This document shows positions 6,997 to 14,282 of a stretch of 19,043 nucleotides of DNA, one piece after another. This DNA comes from Xanthobacteraceae bacterium. Lineage in GTDB: Bacteria; Pseudomonadota; Alphaproteobacteria; Rhizobiales; Xanthobacteraceae. A model generated the notes under the pieces. That model saw only the letters and a program-made list of their open reading frames with translations, searched no databases and was not told where the DNA came from. Every line of letters starts with the position of its first letter. Position 1 is the first letter of the stretch. The position numbers were made by a program, and so were the translations under genes. The DNA lies in assembly GCA_025929595.1 (NCBI GenBank), contig JAICQA010000012.1:1-19043 (forward strand). The letters run 5' to 3'.

Positions 6997-8514
6997 ATGT
7001 TCGGTAAGCGTAGTTCGGGAGGCGACACGCTTCAGCGGGAAGCGCCGCAGCCGGCGCAGCCTGCGCCCGCCGCCATGCCGGCATCCGCGCCGCGCGGTCC
7101 GCAGCCGTCGAAACAGGCTTCCGGGCAGCCCGCCTTCAAGCCGACCGCCGACGACATGGGGATGCCCTCCCCGTCGATCGCACCGTCACGCCCGCAGCCG
7201 CCGGTGATCGAGAACCGGCGCTCGGAAAGCTTCTACGAAACCAAGGGACAGATCTTCGGCGCGCTGATCGAGGCAATCGATCTGACGCAGCTCTCGAAGC
7301 TCGACCCGATGGCGGCGCGCGAGGAAATTCGCGACATTGTCAACGAGATCATCACGATCAAGAACGTTGCAATGTCCATCTCCGAGCAGGAAGAGTTGCT
7401 CGAGGATATTTGCAACGACGTTCTCGGTTATGGCCCGCTCGAACCCTTGCTGGCGCGCGACGACATCGCCGACATCATGGTGAACGGCTCGGCCACCGTT
7501 TACATCGAAGTGCAGGGCAAAATTCAGAAGACTGGCGTCCGCTTTCGCGACAACCAGCAGCTTCACAATATCTGCCAGCGCATCGTGAGTCAGATCGGTC
7601 GCCGCGTCGACGAGTCGAGCCCGATCTGCGATGCGCGCCTGCCGGACGGCTCGCGCGTCAACGTGATCGTGCCGCCGCTCTCCATTGATGGCCCCGCACT
7701 CACCATCCGCAAGTTCAAGAAGGACAAGCTGACCCTCGAGCAGCTCGTGCGATTTGGCACCATCTCGCCGGAAGGCGCGCAGCTCCTGCAGGTAATCGGC
7801 CGCTGCCGCGTCAACGTCCTGATTTCCGGCGGCACCGGTTCCGGTAAGACCACGCTGCTGAACTGCCTGACGCAGTTCATCGACACCGACGAGCGCGTGA
7901 TCACTTGCGAGGACGCGGCCGAGTTGCAGCTCCAGCAGCCGCATGTGGTGCGGCTGGAATCGCGCCCGCCGAACCTCGAAGGCGAGGGCGAAGTGAAGAT
8001 GCGCGACCTCGTCCGCAACTGTCTGCGTATGCGTCCGGAACGTATCATCGTCGGCGAGGTGCGCGGACCGGAAGCCTTCGACCTCTTGCAGGCCATGAAC
8101 ACCGGCCACGACGGGTCCATGGGCACGCTGCACGCCAACAGCCCGCGCGAGGCGCTTCAGCGCCTCGAATCGATGATCACCATGGGCGGCTTCCAGCTTC
8201 CGCCGCGCACGATCCGTGAAATGGTGGTCGCGTCGATCGACGTCATCATCCAGGTTTCGCGCCTGCGCGACGGCTCGCGCCGCATCACGCATGTCACCGA
8301 AGTGGTCGGCATGGAAGGCGAGGTGGTCACGACGCAGGATCTGTTCGTGTACGACTATCTCGGCGAAGATCAGAACGGGAAAATTCTCGGCCGTCACCGC
8401 TCCACGGGCATCGGGCATCCGCGCTTCTGGGAGCGCGCGCGCTATTTCGGCGAAGAGCAGCGGCTCGCCGCCGCGCTCGACGCCTCCGAAACGATCGACG
8501 AGCAAGTCCGGTAG
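6997..8514 (+). CDS. cpaF: Tad pilus secretion ATPase CpaF/TadA
   Basis: CpaF is the hexameric cytoplasmic motor that powers Flp pilus assembly (GspE/VirB11 superfamily). The 505-residue product starts with a Pro/Gln/Ala-rich, probably disordered stretch (about 8-70), then the CpaF N-domain and a RecA-like ATPase. Walker A is GGTGSGKTT (278-286, Lys284); the Walker B region is RIIVGEVRG (349-357, Glu354), followed by the His-containing TGHDGSMGTLHANSP motif. The ATG at 6997 sits directly after AAGGGG; a second purine run (TGGGGAT) 7 nt upstream is the more usual spacing. It is part of the cpaB-tadC run, with tadB following after 8 nt. Confidence 0.96.
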   Translation: MFGKRSSGGDTLQREAPQPAQPAPAAMPASAPRGPQPSKQASGQPAFKPTADDMGMPSPSIAPSRPQPPVIENRRSESFYETKGQIFGALIEAIDLTQLSKLDPMAAREEIRDIVNEIITIKNVAMSISEQEELLEDICNDVLGYGPLEPLLARDDIADIMVNGSATVYIEVQGKIQKTGVRFRDNQQLHNICQRIVSQIGRRVDESSPICDARLPDGSRVNVIVPPLSIDGPALTIRKFKKDKLTLEQLVRFGTISPEGAQLLQVIGRCRVNVLISGGTGSGKTTLLNCLTQFIDTDERVITCEDAAELQLQQPHVVRLESRPPNLEGEGEVKMRDLVRNCLRMRPERIIVGEVRGPEAFDLLQAMNTGHDGSMGTLHANSPREALQRLESMITMGGFQLPPRTIREMVVASIDVIIQVSRLRDGSRRITHVTEVVGMEGEVVTTQDLFVYDYLGEDQNGKILGRHRSTGIGHPRFWERARYFGEEQRLAAALDASETIDEQVR

Positions 8515-8522
8515 GGCAGAAA

Positions 8523-9509
8523 ATGTTCTCGCTCGGCCCCATGGCTGTCGCTCTCCTTGCCACCGTCGCGGTCGGCGGGATCGCTTACGCGCTGCTCTAT
8601 CCGTTGATTTCGAGCGAAGCGCGCACGGACAAGCGCCTGAAAGAGATCACCGTTGCCGAGATTGAGGCGCGCCGCGCGCGCAAAACGGCGGACGCCGCCA
8701 CCTCGCGCCGGCAGCAGGTCGAGGAGTCGCTCAAGAAAGTCGAGGAGCGGCAAAAATCGCGGAGAAACCCGCCCCTGTCGGCGCGCATTCATCAGGCCGG
8801 CCTCGACTGGTCGAAGCGCCAGTTCCTGATCGGCAGCGGCGTGATCGGCACGATTGTCGCGCTCATAGCCCTGTTTTTCGGGCTGTCCTGGTACGTTGTG
8901 CTCGGCCTTACCTTCGCGGCTGCCGTCGGCCTGCCGCGCTGGCTCCTGTCCTATCTGAAGAAGAAGCGTGAAGCGCGCTTCATCGATGAGTTGCCGAACG
9001 CGATCGACGTCATCGTGCGCGGCGTCAAGGCGGGCCTGCCGCTCAACGACTGCATTCGCGTGATTGCTGCCGAGACCTCCGAGCCGGTCAAAGGCGAGTT
9101 TCGCGCCATTGTCGAATCGACCTCGATCGGCATGCCGCTCGGCGAAGCATGCGGAAAAATGTACGACCGCGTGCCGCTGCCCGAGAGCAACTTCTTCGGC
9201 ATTGTCATCGCCATCCAGCAGTCGGCGGGCGGCAGCCTTGCGGAGGCGCTGGCCAATCTTTCGCGCGTCCTGCGCGAGCGCAAGAAGATGAAAGCGAAGA
9301 TCGACGCCATGAGCATGGAGGCGAAGGCCTCCGCCGTGATCATCGCGGCGCTTCCGGTCGCCGTCATGCTGCTCGTCTATCTCACGAGTCCCGGCTACAT
9401 CGAGTTGCTCTGGACCACGCCCACCGGCCGCATGATGCTCGCGGGCTCCGTCGTGTGGATGTTCACCGGCACCATGGTCATGCGCCGCATGATCAATTTC
9501 GATTTCTAG
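8523..9509 (+). CDS. tadB: Tad pilus platform protein TadB
   Basis: TadB is one of two inner-membrane platform proteins, homologous to GspF/PilC, that couple the CpaF motor to pilin polymerisation. The 328-residue product has an N-terminal membrane helix (7-28), a charged, Arg/Lys/Glu-rich coiled-coil-like stretch (32-85), two helices (about 102-119 and 122-141), a cytoplasmic T2SS-F domain (about 150-262, including ELPNAIDVIVRGVKAGLPLN) and C-terminal helices (about 268-288 and 303-320). It starts 8 nt after the cpaF stop. Confidence 0.94.
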   Translation: MFSLGPMAVALLATVAVGGIAYALLYPLISSEARTDKRLKEITVAEIEARRARKTADAATSRRQQVEESLKKVEERQKSRRNPPLSARIHQAGLDWSKRQFLIGSGVIGTIVALIALFFGLSWYVVLGLTFAAAVGLPRWLLSYLKKKREARFIDELPNAIDVIVRGVKAGLPLNDCIRVIAAETSEPVKGEFRAIVESTSIGMPLGEACGKMYDRVPLPESNFFGIVIAIQQSAGGSLAEALANLSRVLRERKKMKAKIDAMSMEAKASAVIIAALPVAVMLLVYLTSPGYIELLWTTPTGRMMLAGSVVWMFTGTMVMRRMINFDF

Positions 9510-9524
9510 GGCGGGAGGACAGCG

Positions 9525-10502
9525 GTGGTCGACCTCCTGATCGACAAGCTGCATGACACGCAGTTCATGACGACGCTCCTGACGGCCATCGCGGCCTTTG
9601 CCGCCGTCTATACCGTCGCCATGCCCTATGTGACCGGCGACAATCTCGAACGGCGCATGAAGACGGTGGCCGTCGAGCGCAGCAAGATTCGCGCGCGCGA
9701 GCGCGAGCGGCTGGCACGCGGCGAACGCGTGTCGCTGCGGCAGTCGCCGCGCGCGTTCATGCAATCGATCGTCGAGCAGCTCAACCTGCGCAAGTGGCTC
9801 GGCGAGGACAAAAACCGCATCATGCTGATGCAGGCCGGCTACCGGGGGCAGGCGCCCTATGTGACCTATCTGTTCTTCCGGATGATCACGCCGATCGTGA
9901 CCGTCATCGGCGCGATCCTCTATCTCTACGTCATCGTCAATCCGAAATACGCGCCGATGGTCAAGCTCGCCATCGTCATTGGCGCGGCCTGGGCCGGGAT
10001 GAGATTGCCCGAACTGTTCATGAAGAATCTCATTCAGCGCCGCCAGCAATCGATCCGCCGCGCATTTCCGGACGCGCTCGATCTCATGCTGATTTGCGTG
10101 GAGTCCGGCATGACGGTGGACTCGGCCTTCCGCAAGGTCGGCGACGAAATCGCCTCGCAGTCGGTTCCGCTGGCGGAAGAGCTCGGCCTGACCACCGCCG
10201 AACTCTCCTATTTGCAGGATCGCAAGACCGCCTACGAGAATCTCGCGACGCGAACCAACCTTGACGGCGTGCGGGCGGTTTGCACCGCGCTGATCCAGGC
10301 CGAACGCTACGGCACGCCGCTTGGCCAGGCGCTGCGTGTGCTGGCGCAGGAAAACCGCGACATGCGCATGGCCGAGGCGGAAAAGAAGGCGGCGGGCCTG
10401 CCGCCCAAGCTCACCGTGCCGATGATCCTGTTCTTCCTGCCGGTGCTCTTTATCGTCATTCTCGGGCCGGCAGCGATCCGCGTCATGGACATCCGGCAAT
10501 AG
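9525..10502 (+). CDS. tadC: Tad pilus platform protein TadC
   Basis: TadC is the second GspF-type platform protein of the Tad system. The 325-residue product has a helix at about 16-34, a basic stretch (42-73), two helices (about 115-138 and 146-162), then a T2SS-F domain (about 178-290, FPDALDLMLICVESGMTVDS) and a final helix (about 297-318). Translation is placed at the GTG at 9525, which has a strong GGGAGGA (9513-9519) 5 nt upstream. It is the last gene of the run and converges on tadD with 40 nt between the stops. No clear terminator hairpin with a T-run is visible in that gap. Confidence 0.94.
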   Translation: MVDLLIDKLHDTQFMTTLLTAIAAFAAVYTVAMPYVTGDNLERRMKTVAVERSKIRARERERLARGERVSLRQSPRAFMQSIVEQLNLRKWLGEDKNRIMLMQAGYRGQAPYVTYLFFRMITPIVTVIGAILYLYVIVNPKYAPMVKLAIVIGAAWAGMRLPELFMKNLIQRRQQSIRRAFPDALDLMLICVESGMTVDSAFRKVGDEIASQSVPLAEELGLTTAELSYLQDRKTAYENLATRTNLDGVRAVCTALIQAERYGTPLGQALRVLAQENRDMRMAEAEKKAAGLPPKLTVPMILFFLPVLFIVILGPAAIRVMDIRQ

Positions 10503-10542
10503 CCGCACGCGCTTCATCGGCGCGGCGGGCCTGCGGCTCGCG

Positions 10543-11358
10543 TCAGCCGGCCGAAGCGGTCTTCTGAAGTTTGTTGGATTTCGAGGGTGCTGCCGGTTCG
10601 CGCATCAACTCACGCACATAAGCGACATTCGAGCGCGCCTGGTCGGGCGGCAGGACGCCCGAGGTCACGCGCTCGGCTTCCTCGAACTTCGACCGCAGCG
10701 CCAGCACGACGCCGAGATTCTGCCGCACCTTCGGCTCCGCGCGCGGATCGGCCGCGGCCTTGCGCAGCGCTTCCTCGGCGCGGTCGAGATTCTTCGAAAG
10801 CGCATAGGAGAGGCCGAGATTTGAAAGCACCGACGGATCGTTCGGTTCGATCCCGAGCGCCGTCTGATAATAGCGCTGCGCCTCCGCGTGGCGGCCGAGC
10901 TGGTCGAGGACCGCGCCCTGTGCGTTCAGGATGCGCCAGTCGGGCTGGTCCGGCGTGTGCGCCTTGCCGAGAATGTCGAATGCCTCCGAGAACCGGCCGG
11001 CGTCGGCGAGCGCCCGCCCATAGGCGCCGAGCACGGTCTTGTCCTTGGGGTTTCGGATCGACGTTTGCTGCAGGACGGCGGCAGCCTGCGATCGTTGTCC
11101 CGTCTCCCGCAATGCTCGCGCGTACGCGATCGCGACCGATACATTGCCGGGCTCCTTTTGATAGCGGTCGGCGAGGGACTCGGCCTGCTTGCGCCAGGCA
11201 CTTTCGCTCATCCCCGCGGGCGCGGACGGAATCGATCCGGTCACGTCGGGCCGCGGCTGCTGCGCGCAGGCGCCGAGCACCGCGGCCAATGCGGCGGCGA
11301 GCGCGAGGCGGGAAACGCCTGATCGCGTGAAGGCGGCGTTCGGTCGGACGGAAATCAT
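10543..11358 (-). CDS. tadD: TPR lipoprotein TadD
   Basis: The product has 271 residues. A signal segment (16-29) ends in a lipobox with Cys31 (LGAC), so the mature protein is probably lipid-anchored. Residues about 50-245 consist of TPR helices, for example ERALRETGQRSQAAAVL-like and NLGLSYALSKNLDRAEEALR units. TadD is required for Tad pilus assembly and is thought to help place the secretin, as pilotins do. It lies convergent to tadC, and its promoter shares the short gap with the divergent pepA gene. The C-terminus (after about 245) is polar and Ser/Lys-rich. Confidence 0.9.
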   Translation of the reverse strand: MISVRPNAAFTRSGVSRLALAAALAAVLGACAQQPRPDVTGSIPSAPAGMSESAWRKQAESLADRYQKEPGNVSVAIAYARALRETGQRSQAAAVLQQTSIRNPKDKTVLGAYGRALADAGRFSEAFDILGKAHTPDQPDWRILNAQGAVLDQLGRHAEAQRYYQTALGIEPNDPSVLSNLGLSYALSKNLDRAEEALRKAAADPRAEPKVRQNLGVVLALRSKFEEAERVTSGVLPPDQARSNVAYVRELMREPAAPSKSNKLQKTASAG

Positions 11359-11405
11359 GACGCACCCCGGGCGCGGAATTCGGCTTTATCAATAGAGAAT
11401 TAACC

Positions 11406-11420
11406 CTAATGTTGCGTTAA
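11406..11420. promoter_or_regulatory. Candidate CtrA-binding site between tadD and pepA
   Basis: CTAA (11406-11409), seven bases, then TTAA (11417-11420) matches TTAA-N7-TTAA with one mismatch; another TTAA lies at 11400-11403. It stands about 48 nt upstream of tadD (minus) and about 39 nt upstream of pepA (plus). Association with a tad gene fits known CtrA control of pili, but this is motif-based inference. Confidence 0.4.
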
Positions 11421-11458
11421 GAACGCCGCTTGGCGCGCATCGCCCGGAAAATCCGCCC

Positions 11459-12853
11459 GTGACCGAACCGCTGCATCCGATCTTTCTTCCCCACGGCACA
11501 GAAGACGCCGCCCCGATCTGGTTTGTGACTTCCGAGTCCTGGCTCGCGATACGCGAGCGTCTCGCGCCGCACGAGCGCGCCTTTGCGGACAGCGCGGGCT
11601 TCAAGCCGGACGCGGGCAATCATCTGCTGCTGCCGGGCGCGGGCGGTTCGCTATCGGGCGCGCTGTTCGCGATTGAGAAGCCGGGCAAGGCCGGCGCGAA
11701 TGCATTTCTTCCGGGCAAGCTCGCGACCATTCTGCCGGCAGGCCGCTGGCGCTTCGCCGCACAGCCGCATGACGCGCGCCTCGCCGCGCTCGCAATCGCC
11801 CTCGGTCTCTATCGCTTCACGCGCTACCGCAAGAGCGAGGCCAGGGACATCAAGCTCGTTTTGCCCGAAGGTGTTGACGGCGCCGAACTCACTCGCGCCA
11901 TAGAGGCCGTTTTTCTTGTTCGCGATCTCGTCAACACGCCGTCGAACGATTGCGGACCGGCGGAAATCGAAGCGGCGGCGCGGGCGGTGGCCGATCGATT
12001 CGGCGCGAAATTTCATTCGATCGTCGGCGGCGATCTGCTGAAGGAAAACTTCCCGCTCGTTCACGCCGTTGGCCGTGCATCGAGTCGCGAACCGCGCCTG
12101 ATCGAATTCACGTGGGGCGAGGAAAGCCATCCGCGCGTTGCCCTGGTCGGCAAGGGCGTCTGCTTCGACACCGGCGGGCTCGACATCAAGACCAGCGCCG
12201 GCATGCTCCTGATGAAGAAGGACATGGGCGGTGCGGCGAACGCGCTCGGCCTTGCGCAGATGATCATGGCGGCGAAGCTGCGCGTCCGCCTCCATGTTGT
12301 GATCGCGGCGGTTGAGAACTCGATCTCCGGCGACTCCTTCCGTCCGGGCGATGTGCTCAAGAGCCGCAAGGGCGACACCGTCGAGATCGGCAACACCGAC
12401 GCCGAGGGGCGTCTGATCCTCGCCGATGCGTTGTCGCTGGCCGACGAATCGGCGCCCGAACTGGTCGTCGATTTCGCGACGCTGACGGGTGCTGCGCGCG
12501 TGGCACTCGGGCCCGACCTGCCCGCGGCCTTCACGGATGACGAAGCGCTCGCCGAGACACTCGCGCGCTTCTCCGCGTCCGAGGCCGATCCGAGCTGGCG
12601 GATGCCCTTATGGCAGCCTTACCGGGCGATGCTGGACTCCAAAATCGCCGACTTCAACAATGTCGGCACCGCGCCATTGGCGGGTGCGATCGTCGCGGCG
12701 CTGTTCCTCGCCCGCTTTGTCGAGCGCGCGAAGCTGTGGCTGCACCTCGACCTCTTTGCCTGGAACCCGAGCGCAAAGCCCGGCCGTCCCGAAGGCGGCG
12801 AGGCGCAGACGATCCGCGCGCTCATGGCGTTGCTCACAGACCGCTATCGCTAA
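11459..12853 (+). CDS. Leucyl aminopeptidase, M17 family
   Basis: This cytosolic two-metal exopeptidase removes N-terminal residues from peptides. The 464-residue product has a variable N-terminal macro-like domain (1-about 150) and the M17 catalytic domain. Metal ligands and active-site residues are in place: Lys232 and Asp237 in GKGVCFDTGG, Asp255 in MKKDMGGAA, and Asp314, Glu316, Arg318 in the family signature NTDAEGRL. It is slightly shorter than E. coli PepA (about 500 residues), the difference falling in the N-terminal domain. The start is a GTG at 11459 with only a weak purine-rich site (CGGAAAAT) upstream. It is followed by the MarR-type and NlpC/P60 genes, so the three may form one unit acting on peptides or muropeptides. 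Confidence 0.93.
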   Translation: MTEPLHPIFLPHGTEDAAPIWFVTSESWLAIRERLAPHERAFADSAGFKPDAGNHLLLPGAGGSLSGALFAIEKPGKAGANAFLPGKLATILPAGRWRFAAQPHDARLAALAIALGLYRFTRYRKSEARDIKLVLPEGVDGAELTRAIEAVFLVRDLVNTPSNDCGPAEIEAAARAVADRFGAKFHSIVGGDLLKENFPLVHAVGRASSREPRLIEFTWGEESHPRVALVGKGVCFDTGGLDIKTSAGMLLMKKDMGGAANALGLAQMIMAAKLRVRLHVVIAAVENSISGDSFRPGDVLKSRKGDTVEIGNTDAEGRLILADALSLADESAPELVVDFATLTGAARVALGPDLPAAFTDDEALAETLARFSASEADPSWRMPLWQPYRAMLDSKIADFNNVGTAPLAGAIVAALFLARFVERAKLWLHLDLFAWNPSAKPGRPEGGEAQTIRALMALLTDRYR

Positions 12854-12855
12854 GA

Positions 12856-12897
12856 GCATTTTCAGGCGAAGCGGGAACCGTTCGCCGTGGAAAATGC
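12856..12897. repeat. REP-like hairpin repeat after pepA
   Basis: A near-perfect long hairpin: GCATTTTC (12856-12863) pairs with GAAAATGC (12890-12897) and GGCGAA (12865-12870) with TTCGCC (12881-12886), around GCGGGAACCG. I recognise this as one of the families of palindromic intergenic elements common in Hyphomicrobiales genomes. It starts 2 nt after the pepA stop and could also act as its transcription end or 3-prime stabiliser. Confidence 0.65.
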
Positions 12898-12944
12898 GAC
12901 CAAGCAACAAGACCTTGCGCCTTCCGGCGTCGCATAGAACAATA

Positions 12945-12970
12945 CGCCTCCGAAACGAATTCCGGAGGCG
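12945..12970 (+). promoter_or_regulatory. Hairpin covering the MarR-gene ribosome-binding site
   Basis: CGCCTCCG (12945-12952) is a perfect complement of CGGAGGCG (12963-12970), with a 10-nt loop. The right arm contains GGAGG (12964-12968), the Shine-Dalgarno sequence of the following TTG-initiated gene, so the fold would hide the site in mRNA. Whether it responds to a signal is unknown. Confidence 0.5.
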
Positions 12971-12973
12971 GAC

Positions 12974-13321
12974 TTGGTCGAGTTTCGGCCGTCCCAGGCG
13001 CTCAAGCTGCTGCACGATCTTTCCTTCGCGATGGTGCGCGACGGCGAGCCGGACCTGTCCGCGCGCCAGCTCACGATCCTGCTCACGATTTATCTCGAGC
13101 CGCCGCCGCATACGGTGCGCGGCCTTGCGGCCAAGCTCGGCGTGACCAAGCCCGTGATCACGCGCGCCCTCGACACCATGGGGCGCATCGGACTGCTGTC
13201 GCGCCGGCGCGACGACGCCGACCGGCGCAACGTTGTCGTGCAGCGTACGGTGAAGGGCGCGTTGTTCGTCGAGCGCCTCGGCGACATGCTGATGGCGAAG
13301 GCGAAGGACCTGCCGCTGTGA
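12974..13321 (+). CDS. MarR-type winged-helix regulator
   Basis: The product is short, at 115 residues. Residues 28-75 fit a MarR winged helix: DLSARQLTILLTIYLEPPPH, then the HTH TVRGLAAKLGVTKPVITRAL; the wing SRRRDDADRRNVVVQ (77-91) has the Asp-Arg-Arg motif of the family. The N-terminal dimerisation part is shorter than in full-length MarR proteins (about 140-150 residues). The start is TTG at 12974, supported by GGAGG (12964-12968) 5 nt upstream; that site lies in a hairpin. The stop overlaps the next gene's GTG start (GTGA, 13318-13321). It probably regulates its own cluster (pepA, NlpC/P60), but the ligand is unknown. Confidence 0.85.
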   Translation: MVEFRPSQALKLLHDLSFAMVRDGEPDLSARQLTILLTIYLEPPPHTVRGLAAKLGVTKPVITRALDTMGRIGLLSRRRDDADRRNVVVQRTVKGALFVERLGDMLMAKAKDLPL

Positions 13322-14196
13322 GCACTTTCGATCCGCGACTTACGCCGGCGCGGCCCGATCTTGCGGCGGCGCATCTGCGCGGCAAAGTCGAGGCCGCGCG
13401 CTTTGTCGAAGGCGTGACGAAACGAGTCGTCTCAGCAAGCGCGCCGTTGCGGCGGCGGCCGGAGCCCGACGCGCCCCTCGACACCGAAGCGCTGCACGGA
13501 GAGCGCGTCACCATCTATGAGACAAACGATGAGGGCTGGAGTTGGGGCCAGCTCGAGCGCGACGGCTATGTCGGCTGGCTGCCGGCCTCCGAGCTGGGCG
13601 ACGAAGGGCCGCCGCCCACCCATCGCGTGTCGGCACTTCGCACGCTGGTGTTCCGCAGCCCCGACATCAAGCAGCCGCCATTGGCTTCGCTATCCCTCGG
13701 CAGCCGCGTCTTCGTCGCGCGCATCAAGGGCGAGTTCGCGGTAAGCGAAGCGGGCGGCTTCATTCCGGCCCGTCATCTTGCACCGCTCGCTGAGCACGAG
13801 TCGGATTTCGTCGCGGTCGCAGAGCGCTTCATAGGCACGCCGTATCTGTGGGGCGGGCGGTCGAGTCTCGGACTCGATTGTTCGGGCCTTGTGCAGGTCG
13901 CGCTGCAAGCCGCGGGTATCGAATGCCCGCGCGACAGCGACATGCAGGCCGCGTTCGGAAGTGCGGTGCCATTCAGCGGCGATACCGCGACGCTTCGGCG
14001 GGGCGATCTCGTCTGCTGGAAGAGGCACATCGGAATCGTGTCGGCGCCCGGACGCTTGCTGCACGCCAACGCCTTTCACATGGCGGTGGCGGACGAGCCG
14101 CTTGATGAAGCGATTGAACGGATACGCGGTTCAGGACTCGAAGTCACAACCGTTCGGCGACCAGGTTCTGGATGGCCGGGTCAAGCCCGGCCATGA
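13318..14196 (+). CDS. NlpC/P60 peptidase with SH3-like domains
   Basis: The product has 292 residues and is probably a cysteine peptidase acting on cell-wall peptides. Two SH3-like regions (about 35-92 with VVSASAPLRRRPEPDA, and about 103-155) are followed by the NlpC/P60 domain (about 160-280). The catalytic Cys188 lies in LGLDCSGLVQ, with His237 in KRHIGIV and a third polar residue likely His249. No signal peptide is visible, so it acts in the cytosol, perhaps in muropeptide recycling with the aminopeptidase, or is exported another way. The start is GTG 13318 with AAGGA (13304-13308) 9 nt upstream. The open frame extends far upstream (to 12610) through pepA and the MarR gene but that part is antifunctional overlap. 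The last residues, SGWPGQARP, are encoded by an intergenic palindromic repeat. Confidence 0.9.
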   Translation: MSTFDPRLTPARPDLAAAHLRGKVEAARFVEGVTKRVVSASAPLRRRPEPDAPLDTEALHGERVTIYETNDEGWSWGQLERDGYVGWLPASELGDEGPPPTHRVSALRTLVFRSPDIKQPPLASLSLGSRVFVARIKGEFAVSEAGGFIPARHLAPLAEHESDFVAVAERFIGTPYLWGGRSSLGLDCSGLVQVALQAAGIECPRDSDMQAAFGSAVPFSGDTATLRRGDLVCWKRHIGIVSAPGRLLHANAFHMAVADEPLDEAIERIRGSGLEVTTVRRPGSGWPGQARP

Positions 14197-14199
14197 GGG
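14168..14199 (+). repeat. Palindromic repeat unit, copy A
   Basis: A 32-nt unit beginning CTGGATGG and ending CATGAGGG. Its core is a 9-bp perfect inverted repeat, ATGGCCGGG (14172-14180) and CCCGGCCAT (14186-14194), loop TCAAG. It overlaps the 3-prime end of the NlpC/P60 gene and supplies its TGA stop (14194-14196). It belongs to a GGCCGGGTCAAGCCCGGCC-type family widespread between genes in Hyphomicrobiales. Confidence 0.8.
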
Positions 14200-14224
14200 G
14201 CGTTATGAGCCTGGACCAATCTCT

Positions 14225-14256
14225 CCCTCATGCGCGGGCTTGACCCGCGCATCCAG
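14225..14256 (-). repeat. Palindromic repeat unit, copy B (inverted)
   Basis: The same 32-nt unit as at 14168-14199 in opposite orientation, identical at 28 of 32 positions when reverse-complemented. Its stem is ATGCGCGGG (14230-14238) with CCCGCGCAT (14244-14252), loop CTTGA. The four differences fall as two compensated base pairs. With copy A it forms a BIME-like pair in the gap between two convergent genes and may serve as a two-way terminator. Confidence 0.8.
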
Positions 14257-14282
14257 AGCAACTTGTTCAGAATAATAGCTGG

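Noticed and set aside
6997..7200. Low-complexity Pro/Gln/Ala start of CpaF as a possible frameshift or wrong start
   Set aside because: Disordered N-termini are usual in alphaproteobacterial CpaF, and the ATG follows closely on a purine-rich site after cpaE.
7186..8505. A 439-codon minus-strand frame opposite cpaF
   Set aside because: It is antisense to a well-conserved ATPase with Walker motifs; the composition is that of a shadow frame and no start signal supports it.
8442..10517. A 691-codon open frame on the minus strand opposite tadB-tadC
   Set aside because: It is a mirror of high-GC codon bias in the two platform genes. The translation is rich in His, Arg, Asp and Gly with no domain, and the plus strand has clear TadB and TadC proteins with ribosome-binding sites.
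12610..13317. Upstream part of a 528-codon frame leading into the NlpC/P60 gene, which might suggest a fusion protein
   Set aside because: It overlaps the conserved end of pepA and the MarR gene in another frame, is Arg/Ala-rich, and the GTG at 13318 has a ribosome-binding site and a normal GTGA overlap.
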